64,000 nt of DNA from Clostridiales bacterium (GTDB lineage Bacteria; Bacillota; Clostridia; Oscillospirales; Oscillospiraceae). The DNA is taken from the NCBI GenBank assembly GCA_022764045.1, contig JALERU010000058.1, forward strand, positions 27,888 through 91,887, in the 5' to 3' direction. Every line of letters begins with the position of its first letter. Positions within the stretch are counted from its first letter, which is position 1. The notes under the pieces are model-generated. The model was not told where the DNA came from. It was given only the letters and a program-made list of their open reading frames with translations, and did no database searches. Position numbers and translations under genes: made by a program. Below, one piece after another: positions 32,992 to 40,737 of the stretch.

Positions 32992-34452
32992 ATGAACACA
33001 AATAAGAAGCTGAACATGACCATGCTGTGTGACTTTTATGAGCTCACTATGGGCAATGGATATTTTAAGGCCGGCTATAAGGATCGGATCACCCACTTTG
33101 ATCTGTTCTTCCGCAGCGTGCCCGACAAGGGGGGCTATGCCATTGCGGCGGGGCTGGAGCAGGTGATTGAGTACATCGAGGACCTCCACTTTGAGCCGGA
33201 GGATATTGAATATCTCCGGAGCCGGAAGATGTTTGACGAGGGCTTTTTAGAGTATCTGGCAAACTTTCAGTTTACCGGCGATATCTTCGCGGTGCCCGAG
33301 GGAACCCCGGTCTTCCCCAACGAGCCCATCCTGACTGTCCGGGCTCCCGCCATCCAGAGCCAGTTGCTGGAGACCTTCCTGCTGCTGACCATCAACCACC
33401 AGAGCCTCATCGCCACCAAGGCCAACCGGATCGTCCGGGCCGCCCGGGGCCGGGCGGTGCTGGAGTTCGGCTCCCGCCGGGCCCAGGGGGCCAGCGGCGC
33501 CATTGACGGCGCCCGGGCCGCCTTCATCGGCGGCTGCAAGGGAACGGCCTGCACCATTTCCGACCAGCTTTACGGCGTCCCTGCCGGGGGCACCATGGCC
33601 CACGCCTGGGTGCAGACCTTCGACACCCAGTATGACGCCTTCCGGACCTATTGCGAGATCTATCCCGACAACCCTGTTTTGCTGGTGGACACCTACCACA
33701 CCCTGAAAAGCGGCATCCCCGACGCCATCCGGGCCTTCAACGACGTCCTCAAGCCCAAGGGCCTGACCAAGTGCGGCATCCGCCTGGATTCCGGCGACAT
33801 GGCCTATCTCACCCGGAAGGCCCGCCAGATGCTGGACGAGGCCGGCTGGACGGACTGTAAGATTACCGTTTCCAATTCCCTGGATGAGATTATCATCCAG
33901 GACCTGCTCATTCAGGGGGCCCAGATCGACGCCTTTGGCGTGGGCGAGCGGCTGATCACCGCCCGCAGCGAGCCCGTCTTTGGCGGGGTATATAAGCTGG
34001 TGGCCTATGAGGATGACAAGGGCAACGTGATCCCGAAAATTAAGCTCAGTGAAAACGTGGCCAAGATCACTACGCCCCAGTATAAAAAGGTCTACCGCCT
34101 TTTTGCCAACGAAAACGGCAAGGCCATCGGCGACTGGCTCTGTACCTATGATGAGACGGTGGAGAGCAATCAGAACCCTGACGGCAGCCTGACCATTTTT
34201 GACCCCGACGCCACCTGGAAGAAAAAGACCATCAACAATTTCACCGCCAGAGAACTTCAGAAGCCCATCTATCTGGGGGGTAAGCTGGTCTATGACATGC
34301 CTACCCTGGAAGAGATCCAAACATACTGCGAGGAGCAGATGGACACCATGTGGGACGAGGTGAAACGGTTTGACAACCCCCACAACTATTATGTGGATCT
34401 GTCCCAGAAGCTGTGGGACATTAAATACGACCTGCTGACCCACCATAAGTGA
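32992..34452 (+). CDS. pncB: Nicotinate phosphoribosyltransferase
   Basis: A 486-aa enzyme that couples nicotinate, PRPP and ATP to nicotinate mononucleotide in NAD salvage. The N-terminal MLCDFYELTMGNGYF, central EFGSRRAQGASGAI (substrate/PRPP site), LVDTYHTLKSGI and CGIRLDSGDMAYL, and FGVGERLITARSEPVFGGVYKL are family hallmarks; the conserved active-site His region lies near residue 205 (GTMAHAWVQTF). It heads a niacin unit with niaR, which starts 46 nt after its stop. Confidence 0.96.
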   Translation: MNTNKKLNMTMLCDFYELTMGNGYFKAGYKDRITHFDLFFRSVPDKGGYAIAAGLEQVIEYIEDLHFEPEDIEYLRSRKMFDEGFLEYLANFQFTGDIFAVPEGTPVFPNEPILTVRAPAIQSQLLETFLLLTINHQSLIATKANRIVRAARGRAVLEFGSRRAQGASGAIDGARAAFIGGCKGTACTISDQLYGVPAGGTMAHAWVQTFDTQYDAFRTYCEIYPDNPVLLVDTYHTLKSGIPDAIRAFNDVLKPKGLTKCGIRLDSGDMAYLTRKARQMLDEAGWTDCKITVSNSLDEIIIQDLLIQGAQIDAFGVGERLITARSEPVFGGVYKLVAYEDDKGNVIPKIKLSENVAKITTPQYKKVYRLFANENGKAIGDWLCTYDETVESNQNPDGSLTIFDPDATWKKKTINNFTARELQKPIYLGGKLVYDMPTLEEIQTYCEEQMDTMWDEVKRFDNPHNYYVDLSQKLWDIKYDLLTHHK

Positions 34453-34498
34453 GGGCGGAACAGGAAGAGGCAGCGCCGTGGAGAGGAGCGTGACGAGG

Positions 34499-35008
34499 AT
34501 GAAGGCAGAGGAACGAAGAAAGCGGATTGCTGAGACCCTGACGGCAGACCAGCCCATCAGCGCCACGGCTTTGGCGGGGCGGTTTTCCGTGAGCCGGCAG
34601 ATCATTGTGGGGGATATCGCCCTGCTGCGGGCCGCCGGGCTGGATATTGTCGCCACCCCCCGGGGCTATAAGCTGGGGGAGACCGCGGGCCTGCTGCGGG
34701 CGGTGGCCTGTATCCACACCGGCCAGGAGCTGGAAACCGAGCTGCTGACCATGGTGGACAACGGCTGCACGGTGATCGACGTGGTGGTGGACCACCCCCT
34801 GTATGGACAGATCACCGGTCAGCTCAGCCTGGCCTCCCGGTACGATGTAAAGCAGTTTGCGGAAAAGGCCAGAAACGCGGCCCCCCTGTCCTCCCTGACC
34901 GACGGCGTGCACATCCACAACCTCCGCTGCCCCGATGAGGAGGCCTACCGGCGGGTGTGTGCCGACCTGGAAAAGCTGGGGATTCTTTACACCCAGAAGA
35001 GCCAGTGA
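34499..35008 (+). CDS. niaR: NiaR-type niacin-responsive repressor
   Basis: A 169-aa regulator with an N-terminal HTH_11 winged helix (RKRIAETLTADQPISATALA, SRQIIVGDIALLRAAG) and a C-terminal 3H domain; the three histidines of this nicotinate- and metal-binding domain are visible in CIHTGQE, DVVVDHPLYGQ and GVHIHNL. NiaR represses NAD salvage/uptake genes when niacin is plentiful. ATG 34499 is chosen (GGAG about 10 nt upstream); GTG starts at 34478/34490 are alternatives. Confidence 0.92.
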   Translation: MKAEERRKRIAETLTADQPISATALAGRFSVSRQIIVGDIALLRAAGLDIVATPRGYKLGETAGLLRAVACIHTGQELETELLTMVDNGCTVIDVVVDHPLYGQITGQLSLASRYDVKQFAEKARNAAPLSSLTDGVHIHNLRCPDEEAYRRVCADLEKLGILYTQKSQ

Positions 35009-35021
35009 AGGCAAGAGGGGA

Positions 35022-35050
35022 TTGACAAGCCCCTATAAAGAGATTACAAT
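35022..35050 (+). promoter_or_regulatory. Promoter of the PF13303-like transporter
   Basis: TTGACA at 35022-35027 and TACAAT at 35045-35050, 17-nt spacing, starts 13 nt after the niaR stop and runs into the operator palindrome. Confidence 0.8.
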
Positions 35051-35085
35051 AGACGTCACATGTGTCAAGACATATGTGACGTCTA
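35050..35085 (+). promoter_or_regulatory. Long palindromic operator, candidate NiaR site
   Basis: A 36-bp near-perfect palindrome: outer arms TAGACGTCACAT / ATGTGACGTCTA around a core TGTC-AA-GACA. It begins at the last base of the -10 box and covers the start of transcription, the position of a repressor site. The niaR gene next door makes NiaR the obvious candidate protein. Confidence 0.7.
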
Positions 35086-35114
35086 TTTTTATGAAATGGA
35101 GACAAAAGAGTATT

Positions 35115-36221
35115 ATGGAAGGATTTCGCGCGTTTCTCCGGCGGAAGGACATTGTCTTTTCTGCCAAACGGTATGGGGTGGACGCCCTGGGGGCTATGGC
35201 CCAGGGGCTTTTCTGCACCCTGCTGGTGGGGACCATCCTCAACACCCTGGGGACCCAGTTCCACATCGGCTTTCTCACGGCCACGGTGGTCACGGTGGGG
35301 ACGGGGGAGGCCGCCACGGCCTACACCGTCGGCGGCCTGGCTTCTGCCATGGTGGGCCCTGCCATGGCGGTGGCCATCGGCGCGGCCCTGCGGGCGCCGT
35401 CGCTGGTCCTCTTCTCCCTGGTGCCGGTGGGCTTTGCCACCAATGTGTTAGGGGGCGCCGGCGGCCCCCTGGCGGTGCTGGTCATCGCCATCATCGCCGC
35501 CGAGTGCGGCAAGGCCGTGTCCAAGGAGACGAAAATCGACATTTTGGTGACCCCCATCGTCACGGTGCTGGTGGGCGTGGGGGTGGCCTATCTGGTGGCC
35601 CCGCCCATCGGCACGGCGGCTTCCTGGGTGGGCAATCTCATCATGTGGGCCACGGAGCTCCAGCCCTTCTTTATGGGAATTCTGGTCTCCGTGATTGTGG
35701 GGATCGCCCTGACCCTGCCCATTTCCAGCGCAGCCATTTGCGCAGCCCTGGGGCTGACCGGTCTGGCCGGCGGGGCGGCAGTGGCCGGCTGCTGCGCCCA
35801 GATGGTGGGCTTTGCCGTCCTTTCCTTCCGGGAGAACCGGTGGGGCGGGTTGGTGTCTCAGGGGTTGGGGACCTCTATGCTCCAAATGGGGAACATCGTC
35901 CGCAATCCCCGGATCTGGATTCCCCCCACCCTGGCCTCCGCCATCACCGGGCCCATTGCCACCTGCCTCTTCCGCCTGGAGATGAACGGCACGCCGGTGT
36001 CCTCCGGTATGGGGACCTGCGGCTTGGTGGGACCCATCGGGGTGTACACCGGCTGGGTGGACGGCGTGGCCAACGGCCTGCGGGCCTCCATCAACGGGAT
36101 GGACTGGCTGGGGCTGGTGCTCATCTGCTTCCTGCTGCCCGGTGTCCTCACCTGGCTCATCGGAATTCCCTGCCGGAAAGCCGGTTGGATTCAGCCTGGC
36201 GACCTGAAACTGGAGCAGTGA
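35115..36221 (+). CDS. PTS_EIIC_2-like membrane protein, candidate niacin-related transporter
   Basis: A 368-aa polytopic protein with about nine membrane segments that resembles the PF13303 group annotated as PTS IIC (family call from overall pattern: GVDALGAMAQGLFCTLLVGTIL N-terminus, GTGEAATAYTVGG, MGTCGLVGPIGVYTGW). No IIA/IIB partner is nearby, so sugar phosphotransfer is doubtful. The start could be ATG 35115 or ATG 35091; the latter has no ribosome site. Its position behind niaR and the palindromic operator suggests a role in vitamin uptake; this is inference. Confidence 0.7.
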   Translation: MEGFRAFLRRKDIVFSAKRYGVDALGAMAQGLFCTLLVGTILNTLGTQFHIGFLTATVVTVGTGEAATAYTVGGLASAMVGPAMAVAIGAALRAPSLVLFSLVPVGFATNVLGGAGGPLAVLVIAIIAAECGKAVSKETKIDILVTPIVTVLVGVGVAYLVAPPIGTAASWVGNLIMWATELQPFFMGILVSVIVGIALTLPISSAAICAALGLTGLAGGAAVAGCCAQMVGFAVLSFRENRWGGLVSQGLGTSMLQMGNIVRNPRIWIPPTLASAITGPIATCLFRLEMNGTPVSSGMGTCGLVGPIGVYTGWVDGVANGLRASINGMDWLGLVLICFLLPGVLTWLIGIPCRKAGWIQPGDLKLEQ

Positions 36222-36463
36222 CCGGGCGGAAAAAAGGGCTGCCCCAGGGGGGTGCAGCAGAAATTGGTTTCTTGAGAAAAATTTGGGGTTGGAACTGTTG
36301 TGTTTGTGTACAAATATGACAAACGCAATTGATGCAAAACCAAAAAATTTTCAAGAGATTGGACAAAATGCTTGAAAAATGAGAGAAAAAGGTAGATACT
36401 ATCCCTATGGCATCAGCCTCATCTCTAAGAGAGAGTTTAGAACACCAAAGGAGGAATCCCCTG

Positions 36464-36619
36464 ATGAAAAAGATGATCGCTCTGTGTATGGCTGCGCTTA
36501 TGTCTCTGGCTCTGCTGGCCGGCTGTTCTTCCGCCGACCCCAACAACCCCTATGGTCAGGAGCCTGCGCCTGCCAACGGATCTTCCACCTCTTCCGTCCT
36601 GGTAGACGAACAGCTGTGA
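36464..36619 (+). CDS. Very small lipoprotein (51 aa)
   Basis: A signal peptide with lipobox LLAGC (Cys at about residue 21) followed by only 30 residues rich in Pro, Ser and Asn. AAAGGAGG lies upstream of ATG 36464 and a clean terminator follows, so it is a complete gene despite its size. The preceding AT-rich region (36222-36463) has TTGAAA (36372) and GATACT (36395), a possible promoter. No function recognised. Confidence 0.75.
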   Translation: MKKMIALCMAALMSLALLAGCSSADPNNPYGQEPAPANGSSTSSVLVDEQL

Positions 36620-36636
36620 GAAGTTTTTGAGACGAA

Positions 36637-36673
36637 AAAAGGTCCGACAGAATGCTCTGCCGGACCTTTTTTT
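36637..36673 (+). terminator. Terminator after the small lipoprotein
   Basis: AAGGTCCG...CGGACCTT arms with inner CAGA/TCTG pairing and seven T on the plus strand; also faces hpf on the minus strand. Confidence 0.8.
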
Positions 36674-36718
36674 CAGTTGTCATATCGTAACCCCATGCGT
36701 GCGGCGGGAAGGAGAAAC

Positions 36719-37264
36719 TCAGTCCTGGTCAACAATGATGCCGTAGCCGCCGTCCTTGCGCTGATAAACCACCGAGAAAGCGCCGCCCTCGTCTTCGTTG
36801 CGGAAAGCGAAGAAGGTGTGACCAACCAGGTTCATCTGCAGAATGGCCTCCTCAACGCTCATCGGACGGAAGAAGAACCGCTTGGTGCGGACCAGCTGGT
36901 AGGAGGGCTCTTCCTCTTCGTCGGACTCGGGAACAAAATAGGCCTCGTCGGGGAGGGACTCGAAAGCTTCCTTCCGCAGACGCTTTTCCAGGCGGGACTT
37001 GTTCTTGCGAAGCTGGCGCTCGATAGAGGCCACAGCGGCGTCGATGGAGACAAACATGTCGGAAGTGCTCTCAGCCACACGGATGACCGTTGCACCGGAA
37101 CGGATGGTGACTTCCAGAATATTGCGGCCCTTTTCCACGCTGAAGACGATGGAGGTTTCGGGCTCGGTCTGGAAGTAGCGGTCCAGCTTGCCGATCTTTT
37201 TCTCTGCATAGGTGTGCACACGAGTGGGGATGTTCACTTTTTTGTCGGTGAAGGTGAATTTCAT
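36719..37264 (-). CDS. hpf: Long-form ribosome hibernation promoting factor
   Basis: A 181-aa protein: N-terminal HPF/RaiA domain (1-100; VNIPTRVHTYAEKKIGKLDRYF) that binds the 30S decoding site, an acidic linker (about 112-122, EEEE) and the C-terminal dimerisation domain (VRTKRFFFRPMSVEEAILQM). Long HPF forms 100S ribosome dimers in stationary phase. GAAAGGAG lies upstream of ATG 37264; a longer ORF start is not supported. Confidence 0.95.
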   Translation of the reverse strand: MKFTFTDKKVNIPTRVHTYAEKKIGKLDRYFQTEPETSIVFSVEKGRNILEVTIRSGATVIRVAESTSDMFVSIDAAVASIERQLRKNKSRLEKRLRKEAFESLPDEAYFVPESDEEEEPSYQLVRTKRFFFRPMSVEEAILQMNLVGHTFFAFRNEDEGGAFSVVYQRKDGGYGIIVDQD

Positions 37265-37419
37265 GAATGTCAGCTCCTTTCGTAGAGGTAAGGGAGAGGA
37301 AATCCCTTCCTTACATGCACAGTATACCATGGCTTGCCGCAAAAGTCACGTTGTTTTTGTGAAAAATAGAAAGAAGATTGGAACCTATTGCCTTCGACGG
37401 AAAACGACGGGATACGCTC

Positions 37420-37448
37420 TTGACCGCTGGTAAAAAATGGTATATCAT
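37420..37448 (+). promoter_or_regulatory. Promoter of a candidate small RNA
   Basis: TTGACC (37420-37425) and TATCAT (37443-37448), 17-nt spacing, on the plus strand between hpf and the histidine kinase gene, both of which are on the minus strand. Confidence 0.5.
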
Positions 37449-37454
37449 AAATTC

Positions 37455-37541
37455 CGGCGGAAGGTGTTGTCCGTCATGACATCGTTCATTCCATTCTCCT
37501 GCTTTGGCGCTTCCCAACGTTTTGGGAAGCGCCCCCTTTTT
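37455..37541 (+). ncRNA. Candidate small RNA or tiny ORF with its own terminator
   Basis: A plus-strand promoter is followed after about 55 nt by a perfect 10-bp hairpin (GGCGCTTCCC / GGGAAGCGCC, 37506-37533) and CCCCTTTTTT, a typical intrinsic terminator. No plus-strand gene precedes it, so a ~85-nt transcript is the simplest explanation. A 28-codon ORF starts at ATG 37476 behind GGAAGG but runs through the terminator. The 3' end overlaps the stop region of the histidine kinase in antisense. Confidence 0.45.
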
Positions 37542-38668
37542 TACCGAGGGAGGGACAGATGAATCTCCGTCCCCTGGGGAGAGCTTTTCACAACGCCCAC
37601 GGTACCCCCGTGGGCCTGGGCAATGTCCCGAACCAGGGCCAGCCCCAGCCCGGCGCCCCCCATGGCCCGGCTGCGGGATTTGTCCACCCGGACGAAGGGA
37701 TCGAAGATGGCCTGCCAGTGCGCTGGGGGGATGCCGATGCCGGTGTCGGCCACCTGGAGCAGGGCCCGGTGCGCCTCGGTGCGGACCGTCACGGTGACAG
37801 TTCCGCCGGGGCGGTTGTACTTGATGGCGTTTTCCACCAGATTATAAATGGCCCGGTAAAGGAGCAGGTCGCTGCCAGTAAGGGTGGCGTCTCCCGGCGT
37901 TTGGAGCAGGGTGACGTCCTTTTCCTGAGCCACCTGGGCCAGGTCGCATAGGACCTCTTCTGTCAGGGCGGCCAGGGAGACCGGGTCGGTCCGCTGGACG
38001 GTGCCCAGCTCCGTCAGCTCCAGCAGGACGGAGACCAGGTGGGACAGGCGGTCTGTCTGGACCGCCACCATGGAGAGGGCCTCCGCATACTCCTGGGGGG
38101 TAGGGTCGGCCCGCTTTTGAAAGACCTCCAGCTTGGTTTGCAGAACCGCCAGGGGGGTCCGCAGCTCGTGGGCGGCGTTGGCGGAGAACTGGCGCTGGGC
38201 GGTAAAGGCCTGATCCAGGCGGACCAGCATTTCATTGAAGGTGTGGGTCAGGCGGGCGATCTCATCTCGGGCCTGGGGCTGGGGTAGGGGCTCGGAGAGG
38301 TTTTGTACCTGGACCTGCTCCATGTGGCGGCTGAACTGCCGCAGGGGCTTCAGCGCCCGGCCGGCCAGAAAATAGGTGACGGCGCCTCCGGCCAGGATGA
38401 CCCCCAGGGTGGCGGCGATACTCTGGGATCGGAAACTGGATTTGGCCCGGCGCAGTTGGTCGGCCAGATCGGGATAAAAGTCCAGGGGGCTGACGTCCAC
38501 CACCAGGGTTTCCTGGCCCTCGGGCACGATTTTTAGGATGTAGCTTTCCATTCCATCCATTTGGGCCGCGGCGGAGACCCCTAAAAGCAGGTTCAGCAGC
38601 AGACAGGCTCCGGCCATCAGGGCGGCGGTGAGCAGGGTCAGCCGCCATTGGAGGGTGCAGCGTTTCAT
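37541..38668 (-). CDS. Two-component sensor histidine kinase
   Basis: A 375-aa membrane kinase: TM1 (about 10-33), short extracytoplasmic loop, TM2 (83-103), HAMP, HisKA box FSANAAHELRTPLAVLQ, HATPase with NLVENAIKYN, DTGIGIPP and GGAGLGLALVRDIA. The gene overlaps the regulator stop by 4 nt. Together with the regulator it is divergent from the TlpA-like redox operon, which it probably controls. Confidence 0.93.
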   Translation of the reverse strand: MKRCTLQWRLTLLTAALMAGACLLLNLLLGVSAAAQMDGMESYILKIVPEGQETLVVDVSPLDFYPDLADQLRRAKSSFRSQSIAATLGVILAGGAVTYFLAGRALKPLRQFSRHMEQVQVQNLSEPLPQPQARDEIARLTHTFNEMLVRLDQAFTAQRQFSANAAHELRTPLAVLQTKLEVFQKRADPTPQEYAEALSMVAVQTDRLSHLVSVLLELTELGTVQRTDPVSLAALTEEVLCDLAQVAQEKDVTLLQTPGDATLTGSDLLLYRAIYNLVENAIKYNRPGGTVTVTVRTEAHRALLQVADTGIGIPPAHWQAIFDPFVRVDKSRSRAMGGAGLGLALVRDIAQAHGGTVGVVKSSPQGTEIHLSLPR

Positions 38669-39342
38669 GGCGTCGGCCCTCCGATCAGATAGCCCTGGCC
38701 CACCTTGTTTTGAATGGGGTCATAGCCCAGGACGGCCCGGAGCTTTTTCCGCAGGGAGGAGACAAGGACCCGATTGGAATTGCTGAAGCTGTTGCCGCTG
38801 CCGTCCCACAGGTGCTCCAGCATCTCCTCCTGGCTGATGATCCGGCCCTGGTGGAGCAAAAGGTATTCCAGTAGACCGGCCTCCTTCCGGGTGAGGGAGA
38901 GAGGCTGGCCCTTGGCCCAGGCCAGGCGGGATTTGGTGTCGAACGCCAGCTCTCCCCACAGCAGGCAGGGGGCCTGCTGAAGAAACTTCCGGCGGGTCAG
39001 GCTGCGGACCCTGGCCTCCAACTCCTCAAAGTGAAAGGGCTTGGTGAGGTAGTCGCTGGCCCCGGCGTCCAGGCCGTCCACCTTGTCCCGAATCTGCCCC
39101 CGGGCGGAGAGGATGAGCACGGGGGTCTCCCGGTCCCCGGCCCGCAGGCGGCGGAGGAGAGACATGCCGTCCAGGCCGGGCAAATTCAAATCCAGCAGGA
39201 TCAGATCATAGGACTCCGTTTCCAGCAGGTCCAGGGCTTCCAGCCCGTCTCCCCGGGTGTCTACCTCATAGCCGTCCAGCCGCAGCCCCTCGGCGATGGA
39301 GGCGCAGAGCTCGGTTTCATCCTCAACAATCAGCAAGCGCAT
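38665..39342 (-). CDS. OmpR-family response regulator
   Basis: A 225-aa regulator with receiver domain (ED at 7-8, phospho-Asp 51 in LLDLNLPGLDG, Lys in TKPF) and a C-terminal winged helix (LSLTRKEAGLLEYLLLHQGRIIS region). AAAGGAGG precedes ATG 39342. Promoter-proximal TTAACAG repeats lie upstream between it and the divergent redox operon. Confidence 0.95.
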   Translation of the reverse strand: MRLLIVEDETELCASIAEGLRLDGYEVDTRGDGLEALDLLETESYDLILLDLNLPGLDGMSLLRRLRAGDRETPVLILSARGQIRDKVDGLDAGASDYLTKPFHFEELEARVRSLTRRKFLQQAPCLLWGELAFDTKSRLAWAKGQPLSLTRKEAGLLEYLLLHQGRIISQEEMLEHLWDGSGNSFSNSNRVLVSSLRKKLRAVLGYDPIQNKVGQGYLIGGPTP

Positions 39343-39360
39343 GGGGCGATCCCTCCTTTT

Positions 39361-39427
39361 TTAACAGTATAACATATCCGGCATAAAATTTTTGTTAACA
39401 GGGCAAAAAGAGTCCCTTTCTTAACAG
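39361..39427. promoter_or_regulatory. Three TTAACAG repeats in the divergent promoter region
   Basis: Direct copies of TTAACAG at 39361, 39395 and 39421. The plus-strand -10 TACAAT (39448-39453) has no -35 box; the third repeat occupies that position, as in promoters activated by OmpR-type regulators. A minus-strand TATACT (39366-39371) lies next to the first repeat, so autoregulation is likely. Confidence 0.5.
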
Positions 39428-39484
39428 AGATTTTACGCCCGGTGTGGTACAATAGAGCCATCAAACGGATAAGGAGCTGACATT

Positions 39485-40594
39485 TTGATGGGTGAATCCA
39501 AAAAACGATGGGGCGCCGCCCTGCTGGCGGGCCTGTTGTGTGTGTCCATCCTGGGCGGGTGCGCCCCCAAGGAGAACGAAGAGACGGACCAGAACGGCCA
39601 GGTGGCCCAGGAGGGGACCTTCCGCCCTTCTGACAGCGGCATGACCGCAATGGACCGGTATGACTTCCCCTACATGGGCCTGTCCGCGGTCTTGCCCGCA
39701 GCCCTGCTGACGGGGATGGATGAGAAGACCGTGTCCATGCAGCCCGATCAGGCGGTGACCTCGGACGGTACCGCCCTGGTCTATGCCTTCCTCAGCTGGA
39801 ACAAGCTGACCCCAGAGCAGCGGGACGCTGAGGTGGAGACCATGGGCGACGGCTATGACCGGTGGCTGAAGAGCCTGGAGCGGATCGGCACTCTGGGGGT
39901 CTATCAGGGCGACCAGGTGGAACAACTGGACCAGATCACCGGCTGTGACGAGCACCGGGCCCTGGGCCAGAGCGCCGACGGGGCGTACTATTATTACCTG
40001 AGCGTCAACACCAAGGCTCCGGCGGAGCTGGTTGCCCTGGTGCGCCAGGTGGAGGCCACCATCACGGACATGACGCCCTTCCAGGGAGAGTCCGCCTTCG
40101 CTGCACCCCAGAAGGACTTTACCGGGGACGCCGTGGGGCCGTTCACCACCCAGGACGTGAACGGAACGACCTACACCCAGGAGATCTTCCAGGGCTATGA
40201 CCTGACCCTGGTGAACGTGTTCACCACCTGGTGCTCTCCCTGCGTGGCGGAGATCCCGGAACTGGAAAAGCTCCACCAGCAGATGGCCGACAAGGGCGTC
40301 AACGTGGTGGGCGTGGTGCTGGACGTGCTCAATGAAAAAGGGGAGATCGACCCCACCGCCCAGGCCAAGGCCCAGCAGTTGGCCCAGAAGACCGGGGCGA
40401 CCTATCCCTTCCTGCTGCCTGACAGCACCTATTTTCATGGCCGACTGATGGGGATTGAGGCCTTCCCCGAGACCTTCTTTGTGGACAAGGACGGGAAGAT
40501 CGTGGGCGAAACCTACAGCGGCAGCGCCGGCTTGGAGGAGTGGACCGCGGTGGTGGAGCAGGAGCTGGCCAACCTGAAGGGAGGGGCCCAATGA
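39485..40594 (+). CDS. TlpA-like thioredoxin-fold lipoprotein
   Basis: A ~369-aa lipoprotein: signal peptide and lipobox ILGGC, a ~180-residue N-terminal domain that I do not recognise, and a C-terminal TlpA/ResA-like redoxin with the active site TTWCSPCVAEIPEL and the cis-Pro region EAFPETFFVD. It would act as an extracytoplasmic thiol-disulphide oxidoreductase. TTG 39485 fits AGGAG spacing (8 nt); ATG 39488 is the alternative. The stop overlaps the next start as ATGA. Confidence 0.9.
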   Translation: MMGESKKRWGAALLAGLLCVSILGGCAPKENEETDQNGQVAQEGTFRPSDSGMTAMDRYDFPYMGLSAVLPAALLTGMDEKTVSMQPDQAVTSDGTALVYAFLSWNKLTPEQRDAEVETMGDGYDRWLKSLERIGTLGVYQGDQVEQLDQITGCDEHRALGQSADGAYYYYLSVNTKAPAELVALVRQVEATITDMTPFQGESAFAAPQKDFTGDAVGPFTTQDVNGTTYTQEIFQGYDLTLVNVFTTWCSPCVAEIPELEKLHQQMADKGVNVVGVVLDVLNEKGEIDPTAQAKAQQLAQKTGATYPFLLPDSTYFHGRLMGIEAFPETFFVDKDGKIVGETYSGSAGLEEWTAVVEQELANLKGGAQ

Positions 40595-40737
40595 GCCGGC
40601 CCCTTCCCCGCTGGCTCGGCGGCGTGGCCGCCCTGGCGGGTCTGGCCATGATGGCCTATGGCCTGCACCGGGGGGAACTGGCTGTGGTCTTTACCAAGGC
40701 CGTAAACATCTGTTTGGAGTGTATTGGAATTGGCTAA
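40591..40737 (+). CDS. CD1871A-type CXXC mini membrane protein (48 aa)
   Basis: A single membrane helix (about residues 8-25) and a C-terminus VFTKAVNICLECIGIG with a CXXC motif, which matches the small family named after C. difficile CD1871A. It is encoded between the TlpA-like lipoprotein and the polyferredoxin, overlapping both, so the three are almost certainly translated together. It could pass electrons or a metal between the membrane ferredoxin and the outer redoxin; the function is not established. Confidence 0.85.
   Translation: MSRPLPRWLGGVAALAGLAMMAYGLHRGELAVVFTKAVNICLECIGIG

Noticed and set aside
35115..36221. True sugar PTS permease
   Set aside because: No IIA, IIB or sugar-catabolic gene is nearby and the protein lacks a visible phosphocysteine domain; its context is niacin regulation.
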